Assembly (NCBI GenBank): GCA_964481465.1
Contig: CAYZTL010000007.1
Span: 124,001-188,000, forward strand
DNA length: 64,000 nucleotides
Direction: 5' to 3'
Origin: B10-G9 sp964481465
GTDB taxonomy: Bacteria > Chloroflexota > Anaerolineae > Anaerolineales > UBA11858
A program made the position numbers and the translations under genes. The notes under the pieces are model-generated. The model was given only the letters and a program-made list of their open reading frames with translations, had not been told where the DNA came from and made no database searches. Shown here piece after piece: positions 6,716-14,770 of the stretch (position 1 is the stretch's first letter; each line of letters begins with the position of its first letter).

Positions 6716-9457
6716 ATGAATCAAAGACGGGAACCCATAGACAGCCTTGTTCATGACTTACAAGAAAGAGCGAAGGAACTAAACTGCCTTTACAAAGTCC
6801 AAGAGTTATTAAGTCAACCCGGTATTTCCAGAGCTGAGATCTGCAAGGGGATCATAAAAGCCATCCCACCAGGTTGGCAGTACCCAGAGATTTGCCAGGC
6901 CAGAATCACGTTTAATGATTCCGCATGCCAGACTGAAGGTTTTCTAGAAACACCTTGGATGCAGGAAGCGGATATTGTCGTTCAGGATGAAGTCTTGGGA
7001 CATATCACGGTGGCGTATACCGAAGAAAGAGCCCAAGAAGACGAAGGCCCTTTCCTGAAAGAAGAACGGAAATTAATCGACACCATAGCCGAACAGTTGG
7101 GGTATTTCATCTTCAATGAACGCCTGAGAGGGGTCTTTGAAGAGACCCAAAAAGAGGGCCAGGAGCGAAAGGCTGAGTGGTGGGCAATTCTCAACCTGCT
7201 GCGAAGAACCGATCCCAGATTGCTCATCCGCGTCTCCCGGAAGATGATCAACTTCTTATGCTGGAACGACATCCCCGGTGCGGAGGAACTGCTCAAAAAT
7301 TTCAGCCCCGTATATCATGAGCAAAATGAGGTGCTGGATGACAACCGCCCCTATCAATTTAAGGCGGAAGAGGACAGGCTGTCCGTCGCCGAGGACATTT
7401 TTGAATTGGCGAATCAGCATCTCGATGAAGAGACGATCATCGATCATATCCACCGCTGGATTACAGAAGACCAATCCAACTTCCTGGTCAACACATTGGC
7501 CAATCCGAGTTCCTCCTTGGATGAAATCAGTTCCACCCTCGAGCGCTACCACCATTTGGCCGAACAAGGGCTGCAGCTCTCCAAACCCAGACAAAAAAGC
7601 GTCCAGGTTTCCCTCATCCGCAGATTGCTGAGTGACGAACCCGAATACATAAACGTCGCTGCCCAATACGTGAGTGTGAATGACTTCTATGATTTGATTA
7701 AACACACCATCTACAGCCCGGGAAGTCACGGGAAGTTGGGCGGCAAGAGCGCCGGGCTCATTCTGGCAGCTCAAATCCTCAAATCGGTGGATGAGAAACT
7801 CTCGCAGGAGGTAAAAACCCCCCAGACCTGGTACCTGACTTCCGACACGCTTTTCCACTTCATCGGACAAAATGGCCTGGAAGATGTCGTAGAGCAAAAA
7901 TACAAGGATTTGAACCAAGTAAGCCAAGAATACCCTTACGTGGTCCACGTCTTTAAGAATGCCACCTTCCCACCTGACATCGTCAAAGGCTTATCCCACG
8001 CCCTTGACACTTTCGGCCAAACGCCCCTGATCATGCGCAGTTCCAGTTTGTTGGAGGACCGGATGGGGATGGCTTTTGCAGGAAAATATAAAAGCCTATT
8101 CATCGCCAACCAAGGCCCTAAAGAAAAGCGGCTTCAGGCCTTGATGGATGCCATATCAGAGGTGTACGCTTCCATGTTCGGCCCCGATCCCATTGAATAC
8201 CGGCTGGAACATAACCTGATCGACCACCACGAGGAAATGGGGATCATGATTCAGGAAGTGGTGGGCAAAAAAATTGGCCCCTACTACCTGCCAACCTATG
8301 GAGGAGTCGCTTTCAGCAAGAACGAATATCCATGGTCGAAAAGGATCACCCGGGATGATGGTTTGGTGCGCATCGTTCCCGGCCTAGGGACACGCGCAGT
8401 GGATCGAATAAGTAATGATTACCCCATCCTCGCTGCCCCGGGTCAACCCGGATTGCGAGTCAATGTCTCCGTAGAGGAGATGGTCCGGTACTCCCCTCAG
8501 AACATCGATGTCATCAACCTTGAAACGCAACAGTTTGAAACGGTACCCATCCAAGAACTACTCGCCCAGCAAGGTCGGGCTTATCCCGCCATCGAGCAGG
8601 TCGTCTCGGTCTTAGAGGAAGATCACATCTCCCTCACTCCGAAATTAAGGACCAACTTCGAAAAGGACGACATTGTGGTCACCTTTGAATGGCTGTTTTC
8701 AAAAACCCCCTTCTTGAAGAAAATCCGAACCATGCTCAACATCCTTCAGGATAAATGCGAACACCCTGTTGACATCGAGTTTGCATTTGACGGGAAAGAC
8801 TTCTACCTTCTCCAGTGCAGGTCACAAAGCTATCAGGAAGGGAAAAAACCTACCCCTCTTCCCAAAGATATCGATGAAGAAAACGTGCTTTTTTCCGCCA
8901 ATCGCTACATCACCAATGGGGAAGTCAAAGGCGTCTCCCATATTGTCTATGTCGACCCGCAAGAGTACAGCCGGTTGGCGACCTATCAGGAGATGATCGA
9001 AGTGGGAAGGGTGATCGGCGCTTTGAACAAAAAGCTGCCCCGGCATCGATTCATCCTTATGGGTCCAGGTCGATGGGGTAGCCGGGGCGATCAAAAATTA
9101 GGCGTGAAAGTGACCTGGTCCGATATCCGCAACACTTCGATGTTAATTGAGATCGCTCAGAAACGGGGCGACTACCTTCCGGAGCCCTCCTTTGGCACTC
9201 ACTTTTTCCAAGACTTGGTGGAAGCCGACATCCGTTATTTACCCCTCTACCCCGATGATCCCGATGTGATCTACAAAGAAACGTTCTTCACGGATAGCGA
9301 AAATCAACTTGATCGATTCATTTCCAACGCTTCTCATCTTCGTGACGTGATCCGCGTCATCGACATCCCCCAAGCCAGCGGGGGAAAGATGTTGAGGTTA
9401 TTGATGAACGCGGATGAGGGAAGAGCCCTCGCCCTGCTTACCGAAGAACCCGATTGA
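6716..9457 (+). CDS. GAF plus PEP-synthase-like ATP-grasp protein
   Basis: A 913-residue paralogue of the preceding protein with an N-terminal extension. Residues about 10-140 look like a GAF sensor domain (LNCLYKVQELL...GWQYPE...EERKLIDTIAEQL). About 150-320 is a helical connector. About 330-720 is the PPDK N-terminal ATP-grasp domain (LGGKSAGL, MRSSSLLEDR..MAFAGKY, GLGTRAVDR, DIEFAFD...LQCRSQ). The rest is the shared C-terminal domain with GPGRWGSRGDQKLGV and GTHFFQDL (His about 829). There is no phosphohistidine or PEP-barrel domain. A GAF domain suggests control by a small ligand. The ATG is 3 bases after the previous stop and AAAGGT serves as the ribosome site. A strong terminator follows at 9531-9552. 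Confidence 0.85.
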   Translation: MNQRREPIDSLVHDLQERAKELNCLYKVQELLSQPGISRAEICKGIIKAIPPGWQYPEICQARITFNDSACQTEGFLETPWMQEADIVVQDEVLGHITVAYTEERAQEDEGPFLKEERKLIDTIAEQLGYFIFNERLRGVFEETQKEGQERKAEWWAILNLLRRTDPRLLIRVSRKMINFLCWNDIPGAEELLKNFSPVYHEQNEVLDDNRPYQFKAEEDRLSVAEDIFELANQHLDEETIIDHIHRWITEDQSNFLVNTLANPSSSLDEISSTLERYHHLAEQGLQLSKPRQKSVQVSLIRRLLSDEPEYINVAAQYVSVNDFYDLIKHTIYSPGSHGKLGGKSAGLILAAQILKSVDEKLSQEVKTPQTWYLTSDTLFHFIGQNGLEDVVEQKYKDLNQVSQEYPYVVHVFKNATFPPDIVKGLSHALDTFGQTPLIMRSSSLLEDRMGMAFAGKYKSLFIANQGPKEKRLQALMDAISEVYASMFGPDPIEYRLEHNLIDHHEEMGIMIQEVVGKKIGPYYLPTYGGVAFSKNEYPWSKRITRDDGLVRIVPGLGTRAVDRISNDYPILAAPGQPGLRVNVSVEEMVRYSPQNIDVINLETQQFETVPIQELLAQQGRAYPAIEQVVSVLEEDHISLTPKLRTNFEKDDIVVTFEWLFSKTPFLKKIRTMLNILQDKCEHPVDIEFAFDGKDFYLLQCRSQSYQEGKKPTPLPKDIDEENVLFSANRYITNGEVKGVSHIVYVDPQEYSRLATYQEMIEVGRVIGALNKKLPRHRFILMGPGRWGSRGDQKLGVKVTWSDIRNTSMLIEIAQKRGDYLPEPSFGTHFFQDLVEADIRYLPLYPDDPDVIYKETFFTDSENQLDRFISNASHLRDVIRVIDIPQASGGKMLRLLMNADEGRALALLTEEPD

Positions 9458-9530
9458 GTTCAAGTATGCTTTCCACTTTTCGCTAAGAAAGCGGTTTCTT
9501 TTATCCTCGTTCGCATGCCCCACAGAAAAA

Positions 9531-9552
9531 AGCCAGCCGGATCCGGCTGGCT
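9531..9552. terminator. bidirectional Rho-independent terminator
   Basis: A 22-base perfect palindrome (AGCCAGCCGGAT and its complement) is flanked by an A run on the left and a T run on the right. It serves both the plus-strand ATP-grasp operon and the convergent PLP-enzyme gene. Confidence 0.85.
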
Positions 9553-9595
9553 TTTTCGTTTTCAGAAAGCGATCTATGGTGCGGGGTTTATTTGG

Positions 9596-10798
9596 CTAAA
9601 TCAAACCGATCTTCTTCCCACCCTCTTTGAAGGCGCGAATGGCTTCGTCAAGCTGAGCCTGGGTGTGCTCGGAACAGAGTTGGACCCTGATCCTGGCCAT
9701 CCCTCGAGCAACCATGGGATAGACGATGGGCAGGACGTACACTCCTTCGTTCCATACGAAATCCGCCAACTTCTTCGCGGTTTTGCTGTCCCCGCACATA
9801 ATGGGGACAATGGGGGTTTCACTGTGCCCGGTATCAAACCCCAAAGCTTTCATCTCCTCGAGGAAATACTCTCGATTCTCCCACACCCTCTCCACGCGTT
9901 CCGGCTCATCCTCCATGACATCGATGGCAGCGATGGTAGCAGCCGCCACGCTGGGCGGCAGCGCGCCACTTAACAACCAGGTCCGGGCTTTGTTCATGGC
10001 AAATTTGGTCAACGCCTCGCTGCCGCTGAGGTGCCCTCCAACGATGCCGAAGGCTTTGGAAAAGGTGCCCATCTCAGCATGGACCTGGTCCCGGGCCAGG
10101 CCGAAATGATTGACGATTCCCCGGCCGTTTTCACCTAATACCCCTTCCCCGTGGGCATCATCCACATAGATTCCAGCACCGTGCTGGGCAGCGATCTCCG
10201 CGATTTCGGGGAGGGGAGCGAGATCCCCATCCATGCTGAAGACGCCGTCTGTGACAATCCAGATATGTTCATACGGGGGTTGGTGGGTCTCCGCTTCCTC
10301 CATGATTCGAGCCAAATCATCCACATCTTTGTGTTTATAGATGGCTTTGTCCGCCTTAGTCAACCGCATCCCATCGATAATGGAACCATGGTTCAATTCA
10401 TCGGAGACATACAAATCTCCCTCTCCCGCCAGCTGAGCGATCACCCCCTGGTTGGTCATGAACCCCGTTTGGAAAGTGAGGGAGGAGGGTGCGTCTTTGA
10501 ACTCCGCCAGGCGCTGATCCAGCTTTCGATGCAAGGTGGTATCCCCGGCGATGGAGCGGTCGCTCCCCGCGCCAGCCCCATACTCCTCCGTCGCTTTTAC
10601 CATGGCTTCCACGACTTTAGGATGGGTGGACAAATTGAGGTAGTTGTTCGAACACAGGACAATGACTTCCCGGCCATCGACTTCCGAGACGGGTTTACTT
10701 GCGCCCTGGAGCTCCCTGGGTTCCCAATTCAAGCCCTCCTCCTCCAGCCTTTCGTACTCCTCTCCTAGATAGCGAATAGGATCTCTTTCCATATTCAT
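9596..10798 (-). CDS. kbl: KBL/BioF-type PLP-dependent acyltransferase, probable glycine C-acetyltransferase
   Basis: A 400-residue alpha-oxoamine-synthase-family enzyme. The PLP lysine lies in GTFSKAFGIVGG, and the family motifs CSNNYLNLS near the N-terminus, DELNHGSIIDG and DDAHGEGVLGENGRG are present. Such enzymes condense glycine or another amino acid with an acyl-CoA. The sequence resembles 2-amino-3-ketobutyrate CoA ligase (glycine C-acetyltransferase) more than 8-amino-7-oxononanoate synthase, and no biotin or threonine dehydrogenase genes are next to it to settle the substrate. I chose the ATG at 10798 (MNMERDP) because AAGGAGG lies 8 bases upstream. The longer reading from 10819 would start inside that ribosome-binding region. 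Confidence 0.85.
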   Translation of the reverse strand: MNMERDPIRYLGEEYERLEEEGLNWEPRELQGASKPVSEVDGREVIVLCSNNYLNLSTHPKVVEAMVKATEEYGAGAGSDRSIAGDTTLHRKLDQRLAEFKDAPSSLTFQTGFMTNQGVIAQLAGEGDLYVSDELNHGSIIDGMRLTKADKAIYKHKDVDDLARIMEEAETHQPPYEHIWIVTDGVFSMDGDLAPLPEIAEIAAQHGAGIYVDDAHGEGVLGENGRGIVNHFGLARDQVHAEMGTFSKAFGIVGGHLSGSEALTKFAMNKARTWLLSGALPPSVAAATIAAIDVMEDEPERVERVWENREYFLEEMKALGFDTGHSETPIVPIMCGDSKTAKKLADFVWNEGVYVLPIVYPMVARGMARIRVQLCSEHTQAQLDEAIRAFKEGGKKIGLI

Positions 10799-10958
10799 CA
10801 GTACATCCTCCTTAAACAAGGTCTTCTTAAGGACTTCAAATACTTGATTTCAACGACAGCTTTTGTTAAGGTTTTCTCTGCGGCCAGCTCTTAGCGTTGT
10901 GATTTTATTCCTCCTCCCCTCCCTTTACAAGCGGAGAAGGTCATATATCTGGGGGACA

Positions 10959-11243
10959 TTATTCAGATTCCATTCCCGTTTGATACGCCTCTGACAGGAT
11001 TTCTTTTTGCTCGTGGCTCAGCTGCTTGATTTCATATTCCCTGCTCATGGCTGCAGATCGATCTGCCAATTCCTCCACATAGACCAATTCCACTGGGCGG
11101 CGCCATTTCGTATAAAACGCTCCTCGGCCTGCATTGTGCTCCCCGATCCTGCGTTCCACATCCGTCGTCCAACCCGTGTAAAACGTCCCGTCTGCACATT
11201 CCACAATATAACAATAACAGGGAGTGCCTTTTCCATCATCCAT
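10959..11243 (-). CDS. GIY-YIG domain protein (UvrC-type endonuclease fold)
   Basis: A 94-residue stand-alone GIY-YIG protein of the short YhbQ/UPF0213 type. The signature reads CYIVECADGTFYTGWT, then R(R)IGEHNAGRGAFYT, and an acidic EYEIKQL helix with the metal-binding Glu. The length is normal for the family. Members are small structure-specific or orphan nucleases whose cellular role is largely unknown. The neighbours (PLP enzyme, HD hydrolase) give no functional clue. The start at 11243 is the first in-frame ATG, and no better-placed ribosome site was found. Confidence 0.85.
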   Translation of the reverse strand: MDDGKGTPCYCYIVECADGTFYTGWTTDVERRIGEHNAGRGAFYTKWRRPVELVYVEELADRSAAMSREYEIKQLSHEQKEILSEAYQTGMESE

Positions 11244-11350
11244 GATTTGATTCCTTGAGGGGAATTATTGACAAGACCGGTTCCCGAGCCGCTGTGTATG
11301 CACTTCCCCCCTTTCCCAAAAAATTGATATCTGCCACTTCATAAACATTG

Positions 11351-11875
11351 CTAGCTGCGGTTATCCGCTTTGATCAGCGCTTTCAAGAGCCGCAAACGAC
11401 GGGGATCCTCCATGTCCTCCAGATCTCGCCTTTCATGATTCCGGATCAACCACACCGTAACAGGAGAAGATCCCTGCGCTAAAGCCATCTCCGCCCCCCA
11501 CTCCGGGTGGTCCTCCGCGACGGCTTTGAGGCGTTCTCCGTGTTCTCCGAAAGGACTCCCTTCGGCGTTTGATCCCTGGGAATAAACGGATTCTGCCAGT
11601 ACGATCCAAACGCGGTCCCACACGTTTAAAGGATATCGGCTTTTTCCCACATCATGCAACAATCCCGCAGCGAGCAAATCCGGATCCCAATGACCTCCCG
11701 ATTTCAGGGTTCGCAAAACCCGCAAACCGTGGGACTGCTCCGGGTCAGGCATCTCCGCAAATAAATCCAGCTGGTCGGGTGACAACACTGCACGTACCTC
11801 TTCCCAATCCTGTTGGGAAAGGCTCCCGGTCAACGATTGCCAAAATTGCCATGCCCGGTAGAAAATATTATGCAC
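11351..11875 (-). CDS. HD-domain phosphohydrolase-like protein
   Basis: A small HD-domain protein. It has the pattern H...HD (GLRVLRTLKSGGHWDPDLLAAGLLHDVGKSRYP) and a later ADN near the end in place of the last Asp motif. HD proteins are metal-dependent phosphohydrolases, often acting on nucleotides. The substrate is unknown here. The open frame extends to an ATG at 11929 that would overlap the upstream protease gene by 52 bases. A GTG at 11875 starts just 2 bases after that gene's stop and gives VHNIFYRAWQFWQSL, a natural N-terminus, so I prefer it. The GAGAGGGG ribosome-site candidate is rather far upstream (about 15 bases), so the start is uncertain. Probably co-transcribed with the protease. 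Confidence 0.75.
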   Translation of the reverse strand: MHNIFYRAWQFWQSLTGSLSQQDWEEVRAVLSPDQLDLFAEMPDPEQSHGLRVLRTLKSGGHWDPDLLAAGLLHDVGKSRYPLNVWDRVWIVLAESVYSQGSNAEGSPFGEHGERLKAVAEDHPEWGAEMALAQGSSPVTVWLIRNHERRDLEDMEDPRRLRLLKALIKADNRS

Positions 11876-11877
11876 CG

Positions 11878-12537
11878 TTATCCAAGCAATACCCCTCTCA
11901 GAAATCGAAGAGGGGGATAGATGATCCATCCCAGAAGATCAATGCCGATCATAGGTCCCACAAATAAAAGCATCAACAAGATGGCAGGGCCGTAGGGACG
12001 AATTTCCTCCAGGGTCCGTTTCCAGGATGAAGGGGCAAAATACATGGCGACCTTTTCCCCATCCAAGGGGGCCAAGGGAATCAAATTAAAGAGCATCAAC
12101 ACCAAATTGATGGTGATGAACTCCCATAAAAACCCCACCAAGGTTGGAAAAATACGGGGACCACCCTGGCCAGCCATCGCCCCAGCACTCAAAGATAGCA
12201 AACCAAATTGAAAGGGGAGAGCGGCGACGACAGCCATCAATAAATTGGACAAAGGTCCTGCCAACGAAACCCACATGGGGGCAGCAGGGGAGGATCGTTT
12301 TAAGGCATAGGCATTCACAGGGACGGGTTTCGCCCATCCAAATCCGACTAAGATCAACATTAAAGAGCCCATGGGGTCCAAGTGGGCAGCTGGATTGAGG
12401 GTGAGTCTGCCGGTCATACGCGGCGTCCTATCCCCGAATTGGTCCGCTGTCCAGGCATGGGCAAACTCGTGGACCGAAAACGCGGTCACCAAAATGATTA
12501 TGCGCGAGATAAGTGTCGCTGGATCAAGATTTAACAT
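11878..12537 (-). CDS. site-2 protease family (M50) membrane metalloprotease
   Basis: A 219-residue polytopic membrane protein. The zinc motif HEFAH lies in the first helix (about residue 24), followed by DRTPRMTGRLTLNP, and a second metal-ligand motif NLIPLAPLDG lies near residue 145. These are the hallmarks of the short YwhC/SpoIVFB-like rhomboid-type S2P group without PDZ domains. It would cut substrates inside the membrane. Typical members have about 200-230 residues, so it looks complete. It is transcribed divergently from the DUF951-rsmI operon, with about 110 bases between starts. Confidence 0.85.
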   Translation of the reverse strand: MLNLDPATLISRIIILVTAFSVHEFAHAWTADQFGDRTPRMTGRLTLNPAAHLDPMGSLMLILVGFGWAKPVPVNAYALKRSSPAAPMWVSLAGPLSNLLMAVVAALPFQFGLLSLSAGAMAGQGGPRIFPTLVGFLWEFITINLVLMLFNLIPLAPLDGEKVAMYFAPSSWKRTLEEIRPYGPAILLMLLFVGPMIGIDLLGWIIYPPLRFLRGVLLG

Positions 12538-12633
12538 TGCATTTCTCCTGTTGGAGCATTATACCACCCGCATCAAGCTCAACTATTGAGACCAGTTCAC
12601 CCTCCAAAGCACAAAAATAGCTGCGTGAAGGGA

Positions 12634-12649
12634 TGTTATAATGCCAGCA
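12634..12649 (+). promoter_or_regulatory. extended -10 promoter for a leaderless transcript
   Basis: TG at 12634-12635, one base, then TATAAT at 12637-12642, with the DUF951 ATG at 12649. The expected transcription start coincides with the A of the ATG, and there is no ribosome-binding site, so the transcript should be leaderless. No good -35 is visible, which fits an extended -10 promoter. Confidence 0.55.
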
Positions 12650-12843
12650 TGCTACCAGATCTCAAGCTTAATGACATCCTTAAATTACGCAAACCCCATG
12701 CGTGCGGTGAAGACAAATGGAAAGTGGTTCGCCTGGGAGGGGACATTAAAATTGAATGCCTGGGGTGCGGGCGGCGCGTGATGCTCTCCCGGCGGAAATT
12801 GGCCCGCAGCACTAAAAAAATCCTTTCAGAAGAAGAAAAATAA
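12649..12843 (+). CDS. DUF951 family protein
   Basis: A 64-residue protein matching the DUF951 pattern: LNDILKLRKPHACGEDKWKV, then IKIECLGCGRRVMLSR. The CG...C..CG cysteines suggest a small zinc-ribbon-like or nucleic-acid-binding fold. The function is not established. The family is common in Firmicutes and Chloroflexota at about 60-70 residues. The open frame reaches back to 12586, but the internal ATG at 12649 gives the family's N-terminus and lies right after a TATAAT box. rsmI starts one base after its stop, so they share an operon. Confidence 0.85.
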   Translation: MLPDLKLNDILKLRKPHACGEDKWKVVRLGGDIKIECLGCGRRVMLSRRKLARSTKKILSEEEK

Positions 12844-12844
12844 G

Positions 12845-13669
12845 ATGAGCACTTTATACATCGTCGCCACGCCAATCGGCAATCTAGAGGATATCACCTA
12901 TCGCGCTGTGCGGATATTGGATGAAGTCTCCTTGATCGCCGCAGAAGACACCCGAACGACAGCGACTTTGCTTGATCATTATCAAATCTCTACCTTACTG
13001 ACCAGCTATCACGAACACAACAAGGACGAGAAAATAACCTCCCTGCTCGACCATTTGCAAAGGAGGGACCTGGCTCTCGTTTCCGATGCCGGCACCCCGG
13101 GAATCAATGACCCGGGATTCAACTTAGTCCGAGCGGCGATTGAGGTAGGTCATAATGTGGTCCCCATCCCCGGCCCCAGCGCCCTGATCGCCGCCCTCTC
13201 TATCTCAGGACTCCCCACCGATGCCTTTCACTATCTGGGCTATATTCCCCGTAAATCAAGCCAAAGAAAGAAATTGTTCCAAGAGGTGAAAGACGACCCC
13301 CACACCCTGATCTTCCTGGAAACTCCGCACCGGATCCGAGATTCCCTCCGCGAGATGGAAGAGGTCTTCGGGCTCAGGGCCATTGCGGTGGCCAGGGAAT
13401 TGACGAAAATTCACGAAGAAATATTCCGCGGCAGCTTATCCGAAGCAGCGACGTATTTTGATGAGCACGAGCCCCGGGGGGAATTTACTTTAGTCGTCCA
13501 AGGTGCCACTCCGGACGAACAAAGGTGGTCCAAGGAAAAGGTGCTTGACGCATTGCGCAAATTGCAGGACGAAGGGCAGCTCCCGCCCTCAAACATCGCC
13601 AAAGACGTCGCGGAAAGATCTGGGTGGGCAAGGCGAACTGTATACGACCTTTTGAAGGACCTTGAATAA
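12845..13669 (+). CDS. rsmI: 16S rRNA (cytidine1402-2'-O)-methyltransferase RsmI
   Basis: A 274-residue SAM-dependent methyltransferase that 2'-O-methylates C1402 in the 16S rRNA decoding centre. The N-terminal YIVATPIGNLEDIT, the AEDTRTT loop, the SDAGTPGINDPG motif and GPSALIAALSISGLPTD are diagnostic. The C-terminal RsmI helical extension (about 225-274) is present, so the gene is complete. It follows DUF951 by one base and is followed closely by the sugar-phosphate isomerase gene. Confidence 0.93.
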   Translation: MSTLYIVATPIGNLEDITYRAVRILDEVSLIAAEDTRTTATLLDHYQISTLLTSYHEHNKDEKITSLLDHLQRRDLALVSDAGTPGINDPGFNLVRAAIEVGHNVVPIPGPSALIAALSISGLPTDAFHYLGYIPRKSSQRKKLFQEVKDDPHTLIFLETPHRIRDSLREMEEVFGLRAIAVARELTKIHEEIFRGSLSEAATYFDEHEPRGEFTLVVQGATPDEQRWSKEKVLDALRKLQDEGQLPPSNIAKDVAERSGWARRTVYDLLKDLE

Positions 13670-13679
13670 GGAGACAGGA

Positions 13680-14738
13680 ATGCACCTCAACGACCATAAA
13701 ACCTTTCCATCGATAGATACCCAAAACATGCTCTCTGAGATCGATGGTCTGCCCGACCAACTGCTAAAGGCCTGGGAATTGGGACGAGAATTCCCTTTAC
13801 CCTCCTGGAAAAATATCACCCGGGTGGTGATCGCCGGTATGGGAGGGTCAGCCATCGGAGGTTCTTTAATCAAAGCTTATGCTGCCCCACTGGGAGAGGT
13901 GCCTGTCATCGTCCATCGGGATTATGGCCTTCCAGCCTGGGTGAAAGGGCAGGAAACCCTCCTGATCGCTTCCTCACATTCCGGGAATACAGAAGAGACC
14001 CTTTCCGCTTTTAACGCGGGGCTGGAAAGCGGCTGCCGGATCATGGGGGTCACCACCGGCGGCACATTGGCCAGGAAAGCGAAGGAGGAGGATGTCCTTC
14101 TGTGGCAATTCGACCATGCGGGGCAACCACGGGCCGCAGTCGGCTACTCTTTCGCCCTCTTATTGGCCGCACTTTTCCGTCTGGGTCTGATCCCTGATCC
14201 AACGCCCGAAGTAGAGGACGCTGCCGCCGTCCTCAGAGAACAACAAAGCGGGCTTTTTTCAGATGTTCCCATCACCCAAAACCCAGCCAAACGTCTGGCT
14301 GGCCAGTTGGCAGACCGCTGGGTGTGCGTTTTTGGCGCCGGGCTTATGGCCCCTGTCGCCAGGCGCTGGAAGGGGCAATTGAACGAGCTCGCTAAAGCTT
14401 GGGGACAATTTGAAGCCCTTCCCGAAGCGGATCACAATACCCTGGCCAGCATTCTAAATCCGGAAGATGTCCTTCTCAATACCGCAACCCTCTTTTTGCG
14501 CGCTGAAGCTGCCCACCCCCGCAACCAGCTTCGTGTGGAACTAACGAAGAAGAATTTTATGTTGGAAGGCCTTAACACGGATTTTGTGGACGCCTCCGGT
14601 GAAACCCGATTAGCCCAGCAATGGACAGCGCTTCACCTGGGCGATTATGTCGCCTACTATTTGGCCATGTTGTACGAGGTGGATCCCACACCGGTGGCCG
14701 CCATTGAACATTTGAAAGGAGAACTGAGGTCAGGATAG
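13680..14738 (+). CDS. bifunctional phosphoglucose/phosphomannose isomerase
   Basis: A 352-residue two-SIS-domain isomerase of the small bifunctional type. Motifs are GMGGSAIGGSLIKAY, ASSHSGNTEETLSAF in the first SIS domain, and a C-terminal family domain with the AHPRNQLRVE stretch and EHLKGEL at the end. It interconverts glucose-6-P or mannose-6-P with fructose-6-P. I chose the ATG at 13680 because AAGGAG lies 8 bases upstream. The frame opens earlier (13662) inside rsmI. With FBP aldolase/phosphatase at 57.6 kb it could serve gluconeogenesis or nucleotide-sugar supply. Confidence 0.88.
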   Translation: MHLNDHKTFPSIDTQNMLSEIDGLPDQLLKAWELGREFPLPSWKNITRVVIAGMGGSAIGGSLIKAYAAPLGEVPVIVHRDYGLPAWVKGQETLLIASSHSGNTEETLSAFNAGLESGCRIMGVTTGGTLARKAKEEDVLLWQFDHAGQPRAAVGYSFALLLAALFRLGLIPDPTPEVEDAAAVLREQQSGLFSDVPITQNPAKRLAGQLADRWVCVFGAGLMAPVARRWKGQLNELAKAWGQFEALPEADHNTLASILNPEDVLLNTATLFLRAEAAHPRNQLRVELTKKNFMLEGLNTDFVDASGETRLAQQWTALHLGDYVAYYLAMLYEVDPTPVAAIEHLKGELRSG

Positions 14739-14770
14739 ACCATCACGAAAGGGGGAATCCGAAATGCCCG

